From NCBI RefSeq assembly GCF_002240355.1, contig NZ_CP016353.1:4496001-4560000 (forward strand): DNA of 64,000 nucleotides, read 5' to 3'. How positions within the stretch are numbered: position 1 is the stretch's first letter; the number at the start of each line of letters is the position of its first letter. The position numbers and the translations under genes are program-made. Of the stretch, positions 24,873 to 33,366 are shown one piece after another. The notes under the pieces are model-generated. The model was not told the DNA's origin. It did no database searches and saw only the letters and a program-made list of their open reading frames with translations. The DNA comes from Prauserella marina (GTDB taxonomy: Bacteria; Actinomycetota; Actinomycetes; Mycobacteriales; Pseudonocardiaceae).

Positions 24873-25793
24873 TCAGGGTTCGTTGGGATCGTTGCGTCCC
24901 CGCTGCTCGGCGAGGAACCGCTCGAACTGACTCGCCAGCTCGTCGGCGGTCGGCATCTCGGCATCCCCCGCGAGCAGATTGTCCTCGGAGCTGGCCGCGG
25001 TGAACGTGTCGTACTGCCGCTCAAGCGCCCGCACGACGTCGGCGACCTCCTCCGACTCGCGCACCTGGCGGTCGACCTCGACGTCGGTGCGAGCCGCCGC
25101 GTCCCGCAGCTGCTCGCCTGGCAGGTTCAGCCCCGTCGCCCGCTCGATCGAGTCGAGCAGGGCCAGCCCCGCGGCGGGATACGTGGCCTGCGCGAGGTAG
25201 TGCGGGACGTGCGCGGCGAAACCGACGGCGTCGTGTCCCGCTTGGCCGAGCCGCCACTCCAGCAACGAGGCGGCGCTGCCGGGAATCTGCATCTGACTGA
25301 ACACCGGCCGGTAGCCCGACACCAGTTCGGACCGGGTTCCGTGCGCCGTCACCCCGAGCGGCCGGGTGTGCGGAACACCCATGGGGATGCCGTGGAAGTT
25401 GACGCTCAGGCGGACCTGCCAGCGCTCGACGAGACCGCGGACCGCCGCGGTGAACCGCTCCCACTCCCGGTCCGGCTCGGGGCCTGTCAGCAGCAGGAAC
25501 GGAGTCGCGTTGTGGTCGTGCAGCAACCGCACGACCAGTTCCGGCGCCTCGTAGGACTCCCAGTGGTCGCCCGCGTACGACATCGGCGGCCTGCGCGAGC
25601 GGTAGTCGATGAGCCGGTCGACATCGAATCGTGCGACCACCTCGCCCCGCAATTGGTCAACCAGATGCTCGGCCACCGCGCCGCCTGCCGAACCCGCGTC
25701 GATGAAACCGTCCAGGTGGTACAGCAGCACCGCACCGTCGAGCACGGGAACGTCCGAGTCCACCTCGTACAGCTCCTCCGGATCCGGCACCAC
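24873..25793 (-). CDS. PAC2-family protein
   Basis: 306 residues from GTG 25793 with a perfect AGGAGG seven bases upstream. It has the PAC2 (proteasome-assembly-chaperone) pattern: VLLYHLDGFIDAGSAGGAVA, RSRRPPMSYAGDHWESY, VNFHGIPMGVPHTRP, and HVPHYLAQATYPAAGLALLD. A charged C-terminal helix follows (QFERFLAEQRGRNDPNEP). Actinobacterial members are conserved, and since these bacteria have proteasomes a chaperone role has been proposed; it is not proven. Convergent with the GH3 gene (22 bp) and divergent from the ROK gene. Confidence 0.88.
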   Translation of the reverse strand: MVPDPEELYEVDSDVPVLDGAVLLYHLDGFIDAGSAGGAVAEHLVDQLRGEVVARFDVDRLIDYRSRRPPMSYAGDHWESYEAPELVVRLLHDHNATPFLLLTGPEPDREWERFTAAVRGLVERWQVRLSVNFHGIPMGVPHTRPLGVTAHGTRSELVSGYRPVFSQMQIPGSAASLLEWRLGQAGHDAVGFAAHVPHYLAQATYPAAGLALLDSIERATGLNLPGEQLRDAAARTDVEVDRQVRESEEVADVVRALERQYDTFTAASSEDNLLAGDAEMPTADELASQFERFLAEQRGRNDPNEP

Positions 25794-25950
25794 GGTGAAA
25801 CCTCCTGTAGCTCTTGTCGCGCGCTCGATGTCCCTGAAGCGGCAACCCGTACAGCACTACCAACATTCCGGGACGCGTATTCCATCCCATCACACCGGGA
25901 CAACGTGCCCGGCGGGGATACGGCCACGTCATTCGGCCCCGCCCCGCCGC

Positions 25951-27282
25951 ATGGTGGAAGATGACGAGGTGCAGGCTTCGCAGACTCGCGGCCCCGGTGG
26001 GCTGGCTCCGGACTACATCGACAGCCTCGCCGTCGTGCTCGACCTCGTGCGCTCCGGCACCGCGAGGACCAGGCCGGAGCTGAGCAGAAGGTCGGGTCTC
26101 GGCCGCACCGTGGTCACCCAGCGCGTCAATCAGCTCGCCGAACGCGGTCTGCTCGAAGAGGGCGCGCTGGGTCCTTCCAGCGGCGGAAGGGCACCGAGGG
26201 AACTGCGGTTTCGCGCGGGCGCGGGGGTCGTGCTCGCGGCGGAGCTGGGAGCCACGAGCATCGTCGTCGGGGTCACCGATCTTTCCGGCAACGTGCTCGC
26301 CGAGCGCGAGGAGAACACCGACATTGCGCTCGGTCCCGAACCGGTGCTGGACCTGGTCGAGTCTCTCTTCGAGGTGCTGCTCGACGAGGTGCGCGCCACG
26401 ACCGGCGCCGAACCTTCCGTGTGGGGTGTCGGCATCGGGCTTCCCGGCCCGGTGGAGTTCGCGAAAGGACGGCCGAGCGCGCCGCCCATCATGCCCGGCT
26501 GGGACGGCTACCCTGTGCGCGACCGAATCGCGGCCAAGTACTCGGCCCCGGTGTGGGTCGACAACGAAGTGAACACGATGGCGCTTGGCGAATTGCGCGC
26601 CGGTTCGGCCAAAGGACAACGCGACATCCTCTACATCAAGATGGGGACCGGCATCGGCGCGGGGCTGATCTCGGGCGGTCACATCCATCGCGGGAGCCAA
26701 GGGTGCGCCGGCGACATCGGTCATGCCGCTGTCGCCGACGAGGCCACCGTCGTCTGCCGGTGCGGCAACACCGGTTGCCTTGAGGCGTACGCGGGAGGAG
26801 CGGCACTCGCGAGGGACGGGCTCGCCGCCGCGGAGGAAGGCCGCAGCGAATTCCTCGCCGCCGTCCTCGCCGAGAACGGCGCGGTCACCGCCGCCGATCT
26901 GTCGAGAGCGGCACAAAGCGGCGACCGCACGTCCGTCGAATTGCTCACCAGAGCGGGCAGGCTCGTCGGCAACCTGCTCGCCACGCTCGTCAGTTTTTAC
27001 AACCCGGCGCTGGTCATCATCGGCGGCGGGGTCGCGGGCGCCGGCGATCTGCTGCTCGCCGCCGTCCGCGAATCGGTCTACCGTCGTTCGCTGCCTCTCG
27101 CCACGCGCGAGCTGCGGCTTACCAGATCCACGCTGAGCGACAGGGCCGGTCTCGTCGGCGCGGCGTTCATGGTCATCGACGAATTGTTCACCCCGGAACG
27201 GCTCGGCTACTGGGTCGACGCGGGGTCGCCCGCGGGCTCCCCCGATCTCGTCGAGGTCCCATTGCGGGCTCCGCTGCTCTAG
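25951..27282 (+). CDS. ROK-family protein (transcriptional regulator/sugar kinase)
   Basis: 443 residues from ATG 25951 (GTG 25969, with GGAAG upstream, is also possible); the frame extends farther upstream over the PAC2 promoter but shows no similarity there. A winged HTH is at the N-terminus (TRPELSRRSGLGRTVVTQRV). The ROK ATPase domain follows, with WGVGIGLPGPVEF, MGTGIGAGLISGG and the zinc motif CRCGNTGCLE. The fusion of DNA-binding and ROK domains marks NagC/XylR-type sugar-responsive regulators. It may control sugar uptake genes, perhaps the locus just to the left (inference). The TetR gene starts ten bases downstream. Confidence 0.88.
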   Translation: MVEDDEVQASQTRGPGGLAPDYIDSLAVVLDLVRSGTARTRPELSRRSGLGRTVVTQRVNQLAERGLLEEGALGPSSGGRAPRELRFRAGAGVVLAAELGATSIVVGVTDLSGNVLAEREENTDIALGPEPVLDLVESLFEVLLDEVRATTGAEPSVWGVGIGLPGPVEFAKGRPSAPPIMPGWDGYPVRDRIAAKYSAPVWVDNEVNTMALGELRAGSAKGQRDILYIKMGTGIGAGLISGGHIHRGSQGCAGDIGHAAVADEATVVCRCGNTGCLEAYAGGAALARDGLAAAEEGRSEFLAAVLAENGAVTAADLSRAAQSGDRTSVELLTRAGRLVGNLLATLVSFYNPALVIIGGGVAGAGDLLLAAVRESVYRRSLPLATRELRLTRSTLSDRAGLVGAAFMVIDELFTPERLGYWVDAGSPAGSPDLVEVPLRAPLL

Positions 27283-27291
27283 CCTTGGCCT

Positions 27292-27900
27292 GTGCCAGGG
27301 CGGTTCTACGCCGGTCGTTCGGCCGAGGCTCGCCGCGCCGAGCGTCGGCAACGGCTGCTGGACTCCGCGCTCGCCCTCTTCGGCGAAGCCGGATACCCGG
27401 CGACCTCCATCGAACGGGTGTGCGCGGCTGCTGGAGTGTCCACTCGCAATTTCTACGAGGAATTTCCCAGTCGCGCGGCATTGCTGACAACCGTCCACGA
27501 CCGTGTCTCGCGGCAACTCCTTTCGGCGGTGACGACCGCACTCGCCGCGACGGCGGGCGAACCGTTCGACCGCAGGATCGCGGCTTCGGCGACCGCCTAC
27601 CTCACCGTCATCGGGACCGATCCCCGGACGGCTCGACTGTCCTATGTGGAGATCATGGGGGTCGATGAAGAGGTCGAGCGGCACCGGCTCCGCTGGCGGG
27701 AACGCTGGGTCGCGCTGTACTGCGCCGAAGCGCAGTGGTCCGATCCCGACAGTCAGGACGTGCGGTGGGGCGCGCTCGCGTTGCTCGGCGCCATGCGGGA
27801 ACTCGGCTACGAGTGGTCGAGGTCCCCGGAAGGGCGCTCGCTTGAGGATGTCGTCGAGCAGATCGTCCGCCTCGCCAGGTGCACGCTGCGCCCTGCCTGA
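27292..27900 (+). CDS. TetR-family transcriptional regulator
   Basis: 202 residues, GTG start ten bases after the ROK stop, so the two are probably co-transcribed. The N-terminal HTH spans ~18-62 (LLDSALALFGEAGYPATSIE and VCAAAGVSTRNFYEEFPSRA). The ligand-binding helical domain follows and contains RLSYVEIMGVDEEVE. The effector is not predictable. The gene's 3' side is followed by the third 21-bp repeat array and the convergent M1 peptidase, so no regulated target is contiguous on this strand. Confidence 0.9.
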   Translation: MPGRFYAGRSAEARRAERRQRLLDSALALFGEAGYPATSIERVCAAAGVSTRNFYEEFPSRAALLTTVHDRVSRQLLSAVTTALAATAGEPFDRRIAASATAYLTVIGTDPRTARLSYVEIMGVDEEVERHRLRWRERWVALYCAEAQWSDPDSQDVRWGALALLGAMRELGYEWSRSPEGRSLEDVVEQIVRLARCTLRPA

Positions 27901-27916
27901 CGGGCGACGGCGCGCG

Positions 27917-28000
27917 AGCGCGGAACTCGCGGCCCTGGACGCGGAACTCGGCGTCCCGAGTGCGGAACTCGGCGTCCTGGACGGGGGACTCGCGCGGTTA
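27917..28000 (+). repeat. Array 3 of the 21-bp intergenic repeat
   Basis: Four contiguous units start at 27917, 27938, 27959 and 27980, each with the GCGGAACTCG core. The last has the diverged GGACGGGGGACTCGCG seen in arrays 1 and 2. The array fills nearly the whole gap between the convergent tetR and M1-peptidase genes, ending six bases before the peptidase stop. As in array 1, the diverged unit is the one nearest a neighbouring gene's 3' end. Confidence 0.8.
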
Positions 28001-28006
28001 CTGCGG

Positions 28007-29320
28007 TTACGGCAACGGGGGCAGGGCGGGGCCGGTCAGCCAGGCCGCGAAGAAGCGGTCCAAGGCGCGGCCCGCGTGTGTCTCGGCGAGCGCGACGAAC
28101 GCCTCCGTGGTGACCGTGCCGTGCCGGTAGGTGTCCGCCCAGTCGCGCAACAACGCGAAGAACGTCGCGTCGCCGAGTTCCCCGCGCAGCGCGTGCAGCG
28201 TCAGCGCCCCGCCCTTGTAGACGCGCTCGTCGAACATGTTCGCCACGCCGGGGTCGCCGATGCTCGGCTCGGCCGCCCGCCCGGACAGCACCCTGTGCCA
28301 GCGCCGGGCCAGCGCTTCGGCGGAGGGGCCGCCCGTTTCCGCCGACCACAGCCACTCCGCGTAGGTCGCGAATCCCTCGTTGAGCCAGATGTGCCGCCAG
28401 TCCGCGACGGTGAGGCTGTTGCCGAACCACTGGTGCGCCAGCTCGTGCACCGCGAGCCGTTCGGCTCCGCCGGTGCCGTCGACGTGGTTGGCTCCGAACA
28501 CCGCCATCCCCTGCGCTTCGATCGGATCGTCCAGCTCGTCGTCGGTGACCACGACGACGTACTCGGCAAAGGGATAGGGACCGAAGTACCGGCTCAGCAA
28601 GGAAAGCATCTCCGCCTGCCGCGCGAAGTCGGCACCGGCCTTCTCCCGCAGCCGCGCGGGAACGGCCACCCTGACCCTGTCCCCGAACCGCAGCTCGGCG
28701 TAGCGGCCGATGTACACGCCCATGAGGTAGCTGGCAGTCGGCTCCCGGCGCTCGTAGACCCAGGTCGTGGTGCTCGCCGCCCTGCGAACCGAGACCAGGT
28801 CGCCCGTGGCGAGCACCGAGTACGCCGACGACGTGGTCAGCGCGAGCCGGTAGCTCGCCTTCGCCGAAGGCCGGTCGTCGCAGGGAAACCACGAAGGGGC
28901 GCCGACCGGCTGGCTCGCGACGATGGCCCCGTCGGCGAGCTCGTCCCAGCCGACCTCACCCCAGTACGCGGTGCCGACCGGCCGGGGATTGCCCGAGTAC
29001 CTGACGGTCACGGTGAATTCGGCACCGGAGGGAATGGCGCGGGCGGGGCGCACGGTCAGTTTCCCGGGGCGCTGGGAATACCGGGCCTGCCGCTGGTCGA
29101 CGAGCACCCTGCCGATCTTGAAGCCGGAAAGGTCGAGGCTGAACCTCGACAACGTCGCCGTCGCGACGGCGGTGATCGTCACCGTGCCGGCGAGCCGGTT
29201 GGCCACGAGCCGGTAGTCGAGGTCGAGATCGTAGTGCCGCACCCGGTATCCGCCGTTGCCGTGCGAGGGCAGGTAGCTGTCCCCCGAGGTGTCGGCGCCG
29301 GGGGAAGGCGAATCGGTCAC
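28007..29320 (-). CDS. Small M1-family zinc metallopeptidase
   Basis: 437 residues, about half the length of PepN-type aminopeptidases and lacking their C-terminal helical domain. The zinc site is HELAH (His 292, His 296) with the third ligand Glu 315 in IWLNEGFATY. The usual GXMEN exopeptidase motif is replaced by DPIEAQ (265-270), keeping the Glu (268) that would bind a free amine. No signal peptide, so it is cytoplasmic. Its start overlaps the stop of the Pls/PosA-like synthetase by four bases, so the two are made together. In epsilon-poly-lysine producers an M1-type enzyme degrades the polymer and protects the cell; a similar role is plausible here. Start GTG. Confidence 0.9.
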   Translation of the reverse strand: MTDSPSPGADTSGDSYLPSHGNGGYRVRHYDLDLDYRLVANRLAGTVTITAVATATLSRFSLDLSGFKIGRVLVDQRQARYSQRPGKLTVRPARAIPSGAEFTVTVRYSGNPRPVGTAYWGEVGWDELADGAIVASQPVGAPSWFPCDDRPSAKASYRLALTTSSAYSVLATGDLVSVRRAASTTTWVYERREPTASYLMGVYIGRYAELRFGDRVRVAVPARLREKAGADFARQAEMLSLLSRYFGPYPFAEYVVVVTDDELDDPIEAQGMAVFGANHVDGTGGAERLAVHELAHQWFGNSLTVADWRHIWLNEGFATYAEWLWSAETGGPSAEALARRWHRVLSGRAAEPSIGDPGVANMFDERVYKGGALTLHALRGELGDATFFALLRDWADTYRHGTVTTEAFVALAETHAGRALDRFFAAWLTGPALPPLP

Positions 29321-32300
29321 GCTCGGCGTCCTCCAGGCTTGCTCGGCCAGGCCGCGATCGGGTTGCCCAGCCAGCGCGAGTCAGGCGGCACCGCGTCACC
29401 CCTCGTCACCAGCGAACCGGGGCCGACGGTGGTGCGCGCGCCGATGCTCGCGCCGGGCAGCACGATACCGTGCGGGCCGAGGGTGGCTCCCTCACCGAGC
29501 CGCACCGTGTCCATGCTCATGATCCGGTCGTGGAAAAGGTGTGTCTGGACCACGCAGCCGCGATTCACCGCCGCGCCGTCGCCGATGCGCACCAGATCGG
29601 CCTCCGGCAGCCAGTAGGTCTCCAGCCAGGCGCCCTTGCCGACCGAGGCCCCCATCGTGCGCAGCCACGCCGGCAGCAGCGGCGTCCCCGCCGCCGCGCC
29701 CGCGAACCAGGGAACGGCCAGCACCTCGACGAACGTGTCGGCGAGTTCGGCCCTCCACACGAACGAGCTCCACAGTGGACGTTCACGCGGCCGGAACCTG
29801 CCTACCAGCAACCATTTCACGGCGCTCGTCAGGGCGGCGGCGACCGTTCCAGCGACGAGCAGCACCCCGGCGGAGGCCAGCGCGGCGACCCACGGCGCGG
29901 TGGCGTCGGCGAGCGCGATCAGCGCGGCGACGACGAGCACGGTCATCGCGAAGGAACACATGACGGGAACGACCCTGCACAGCTCGACGGCGGCTCTCGC
30001 CGCCCTCAGCCTCGCGGGAGGGGCGAAGGTGCGGCTGGTGTCGGCGGTCTCGACCGCCCTGCGCAACGGCATCGGCGGCATCCCCAGCCACGAGGATCCC
30101 TTCTTCGCCTTCGCAGGCGCCGAGGAGAGCACCCCGACCAGCCCGCGCTTGGGCACCGTGCGGCCCGGCGCCGCCATTCCCGAATTGCCGAGGAAGGCGT
30201 TCTTGCCGATCCTGGCCGGACCGACGTGCAGCCAGCCCTTGCCGAGCTCGTAGGTCGCGACCATCGTGTCGTCGGCGAGGAAGGCGCCAGCCGCGATCTT
30301 GGTCATGGACGGCAGCGCCAGCACCGTCGAAGCCTCGACCCCCTTGCCGACCTTCGCGCCGAGCAGCCGCAGCCACACCGGGGTGAACAGGCTGGCGTAC
30401 AAGGGAAAGAGCGCGACCCTCGCCGAGTCCATGAGCCGTTCCGTCGCCCACACCCGCCAGGCGACCCTGCCGTGCACGGGGTGGTGTCCCGCGCGGATGC
30501 CGATACTCAGCGCCCGCACCCCGGCGAGCACGAGCAGCGCGTAACCACACAGGTAGGCCAGTGTCGCGAAGGGCACGGCGAGCAACGCCGAGCCGAGCGC
30601 ACCGGCGAGGCTCCCGGTTCCACTCACCGCGGCGCCGAGCACCAGCAGCGCGGGGACGGCGGCCAGCAGCGGAAGCAGGCCGAGCACGACGGAACTCGCC
30701 GCGTAACCGAAGGCCCAGCGCGCCGACCTCGGCGCGTGTTCGGCAGGCCACCGCGCGCTGTCCCTCGGCTGTCTGCTTCCCGGCGAACCGGCCCAGCGCC
30801 GTCCGGAGGGCACGGCACCGCTCACCGTGGAACCGGCGGCGATCTCGGCCGCCTTGCCGACCCGCGTACCCGGAAGCAACGTGCTGCGGGCGCCGATCCT
30901 CGCGCCGGAACCGATCCTGATCTCTCCGATATGGACGAGATCACCGTCGACCCAGTACCCGCGCAGGTCCGTTTCGGGTTCGACGGCGGCGCCCTTCCCG
31001 AGTTTGAGCATGCCGGTGACCGGAGGCGGCGCGTGCAGGTCGACGTCCGCGCCGACCTTGGCACCGAGCGCCCTCGCGTAGTGCGTCGTCCAGGCCGCGC
31101 CTGCCACCTCCGTCGCGCCGCTGAGGTCGGCCAGCGACTGCGCCGCCCACAGTCTCAGGTGCACGCCACCACCACGCGGGTAGCTGCCAGGCCGCAGGCC
31201 GCGCAACAGCAACCGTGCGCCGGCCGAGGAGACGGCGATCCTTCCGAGCGGGCTGAACAGCACGAGCCAGGCGAGCACCAGCACCCACACCGGCGTGACC
31301 GGCGCCCAGCCGAGACCGAACCAGGCGCCCAGCACGGTGGACACCACGGCGGCTCCGGTGGCCCACCGCAGACCTGGCAACGTCAGCAACGGCAGCAGCA
31401 GCGCCAGCTGAACACACTTGGCCTTGGTGCCGACTGGCCGCACCTTTCTGGCGACCGTGCTCCCCGCGTCGAGCGTGTCGATCTTGGCTGCCAGCGCGCC
31501 GAGAGTCGGCGTGCGGTAGACGTCGGTCACCGAGACGGCCGGGTACCTGGCTCTGACGCGGGCGACGAACTGTGCGGCGGTGAGGCTGCCCCCGCCGTCG
31601 CGGAAGAAGTCGGCGCCCGGGCCCTCGGCCCGCACCCCGAGTACGTCCTCCCAGCTCTCGGCGAGCCAGGCTTGCGTCGCGCTCAGCGCTGGTTCCGCCG
31701 CACCTTCCACCGAGGGTGGAGGCCATGGCAGCGCGGCCCTGTCCACCTTGCCGGAAGTACGCGTCGGCAGTTCGGCGACGACGGCAAGCACGGGAACGAG
31801 CGCGGCGGGAAGCTCGCCGCGCAACGAGGCCATCGCGGCGTCCCTTTCAAAGCCGGGACCCTTCGGCACGACGTAGCCGACGAGCACCTGGTTGCCCGCC
31901 GCGGTGGTGCGCACGGCCGCGGCGGCTCCGGCTACGCCCGGCAGGGCGGCCAGCGCGGCGTCGACCTCGCCGAGCTCGATCCGTCTCCCGCCGAGTTTGA
32001 TCTGCTCGTCGGCCCTGCCGAGAAACAGCAGCCCCTCCGGTTCGGCGCGCACCAGGTCACCGCTGCGGTAGGCCCTCGGCCAGCCCAGCGAAGCCAACGG
32101 CGCGAACTTCTCCTCGTCCTTGGCGGGGTCGAGATACCTTGCCAGACCGGCACCGCCGATGACCAGCTCTCCGGTCTCCCCCATGGCGACCGGTTCGCCG
32201 TTCTCGCCGACGACGGCGAGCTGCCAGCCCGCGAGCGGGAGCCCGATGCGCACCGGCCCCGATCCGGTGAGCTTCGCCGCGGTCGCCACCACGGTGGCCT

Positions 32301-33225
32301 CGGTGGGGCCGTAGGTGTTCCATACCTCGCGACCCGGCGCCGCGACCCGCTCGGCCAGTTCCGCCGGGCACGCCTCACCACCGAAGATCAGCAGCCGGAC
32401 CCGGTCGAGTGCCTCGCCCGGCCACAGCGCGGCCAGCGTCGGCACGGTCGACACGACCGTGATCCGCTTGGCCACCAGCCATGGCCCGAGGTCGACCCCC
32501 GTTCTCACCAGCGAGCGCGGTGCGGGTACGAGGCAGGCTCCGTTGCGCCAGGCAAGCCACATCTCCTCGCACGAGGCGTCGAAGGCGACCGAAAGCCCGG
32601 CGAGCACCCTGTCCCCCGGCCCGAGCGGGTCGGCCGCGAGGAACAGCCCCGCCTCGGCGTCGACGAACGCGGCGGCAGCCGCATGGGTCACCGCGACACC
32701 CTTCGGCGTTCCGGTCGAGCCCGACGTGAAGATGATCCACGCGTCATCGCCCGGCAACGGTGCTTCCTGCCCGGAGAACGCCACGCCGCGTGGTGAGCCG
32801 AGCATGGTGAGCGCCCCCGCCTCACCGAGAACGGCGCACACCCCGGCCTCACCGAACACCAGGTCGGCACGCTCCTGAGGGTCGTCGGCGTCGACCGGGA
32901 CGTAGGCGCATCCCGAGGCGAGGACGGCCAGCACGGCGACGTAGAGCTCCGTGGTCCCCGAGGACACGCGCACACCGACGCGGTCACCCGCGCCGATGCC
33001 CGCCGCGGCCAGCTTGCCGCGCACCACGTCGATCTCCTCGGCGAGTTCGCGGTAGCTGAGCACGCGGGTGCCGTCGTCGATCGCGGGCGCACCGGGGTGC
33101 AGCCGAGTCGTCTCGGTGAGGATGTCCAGCAGCGTGCGGACCGGAGCGGCGGGCCCCGACCGGAAAACCGCGTTCTGGTGAGCACCGGACCCGGCACGAC
33201 CTGGCCGGTCGATGGTGACTGTCAC
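29317..33225 (-). CDS. Pls/PosA-type single-module NRPS (poly-amino-acid synthetase-like)
   Basis: 1302 residues, close to the 1319 reported for Streptomyces albulus epsilon-poly-L-lysine synthetase (Pls). Adenylation domain ~30-500: FTSGSTGTPKG (166-176), FDASCEE (215-221), NTYGPTE (303-309), YRSGDL (386-391), Lys 493. Carrier domain ~515-585 with the phosphopantetheine Ser 547 in DGGGSLTA. Then three hexapeptide-repeat (left-handed beta-helix) C domains alternate with three pairs of membrane helices, six in total, exactly the Pls layout. There is no condensation or thioesterase domain. Aligned by hand to GrsA, the specificity residues are D-A-E-S-I-G-T-V-V-K; the Glu (220) suggests a cationic substrate such as Lys, Orn or Dab. 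Start GTG with GAGG upstream. Family firm, product inferred. Confidence 0.9.
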   Translation of the reverse strand: MTVTIDRPGRAGSGAHQNAVFRSGPAAPVRTLLDILTETTRLHPGAPAIDDGTRVLSYRELAEEIDVVRGKLAAAGIGAGDRVGVRVSSGTTELYVAVLAVLASGCAYVPVDADDPQERADLVFGEAGVCAVLGEAGALTMLGSPRGVAFSGQEAPLPGDDAWIIFTSGSTGTPKGVAVTHAAAAAFVDAEAGLFLAADPLGPGDRVLAGLSVAFDASCEEMWLAWRNGACLVPAPRSLVRTGVDLGPWLVAKRITVVSTVPTLAALWPGEALDRVRLLIFGGEACPAELAERVAAPGREVWNTYGPTEATVVATAAKLTGSGPVRIGLPLAGWQLAVVGENGEPVAMGETGELVIGGAGLARYLDPAKDEEKFAPLASLGWPRAYRSGDLVRAEPEGLLFLGRADEQIKLGGRRIELGEVDAALAALPGVAGAAAAVRTTAAGNQVLVGYVVPKGPGFERDAAMASLRGELPAALVPVLAVVAELPTRTSGKVDRAALPWPPPSVEGAAEPALSATQAWLAESWEDVLGVRAEGPGADFFRDGGGSLTAAQFVARVRARYPAVSVTDVYRTPTLGALAAKIDTLDAGSTVARKVRPVGTKAKCVQLALLLPLLTLPGLRWATGAAVVSTVLGAWFGLGWAPVTPVWVLVLAWLVLFSPLGRIAVSSAGARLLLRGLRPGSYPRGGGVHLRLWAAQSLADLSGATEVAGAAWTTHYARALGAKVGADVDLHAPPPVTGMLKLGKGAAVEPETDLRGYWVDGDLVHIGEIRIGSGARIGARSTLLPGTRVGKAAEIAAGSTVSGAVPSGRRWAGSPGSRQPRDSARWPAEHAPRSARWAFGYAASSVVLGLLPLLAAVPALLVLGAAVSGTGSLAGALGSALLAVPFATLAYLCGYALLVLAGVRALSIGIRAGHHPVHGRVAWRVWATERLMDSARVALFPLYASLFTPVWLRLLGAKVGKGVEASTVLALPSMTKIAAGAFLADDTMVATYELGKGWLHVGPARIGKNAFLGNSGMAAPGRTVPKRGLVGVLSSAPAKAKKGSSWLGMPPMPLRRAVETADTSRTFAPPARLRAARAAVELCRVVPVMCSFAMTVLVVAALIALADATAPWVAALASAGVLLVAGTVAAALTSAVKWLLVGRFRPRERPLWSSFVWRAELADTFVEVLAVPWFAGAAAGTPLLPAWLRTMGASVGKGAWLETYWLPEADLVRIGDGAAVNRGCVVQTHLFHDRIMSMDTVRLGEGATLGPHGIVLPGASIGARTTVGPGSLVTRGDAVPPDSRWLGNPIAAWPSKPGGRRA

Positions 33226-33366
33226 GCGACCTCACAGCAGGTGAGAGGGGCATGCTCCGGGTGAGGCGCCCGCTGTCCAGCCCGTCAGCGTACTCGGCGG
33301 GTGAACAACGGGTGTCGCGGCAGTATCGATCGTGTCTCGGCGGTCACCCGGTGCCCCGTGGGCGAA

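Noticed and set aside
29470..32796. 1108-residue plus-strand open frame opposite the Pls-like gene
   Set aside because: Low-complexity R/G/H/Q-rich translation antisense to a gene with full NRPS motifs; shadow frame.
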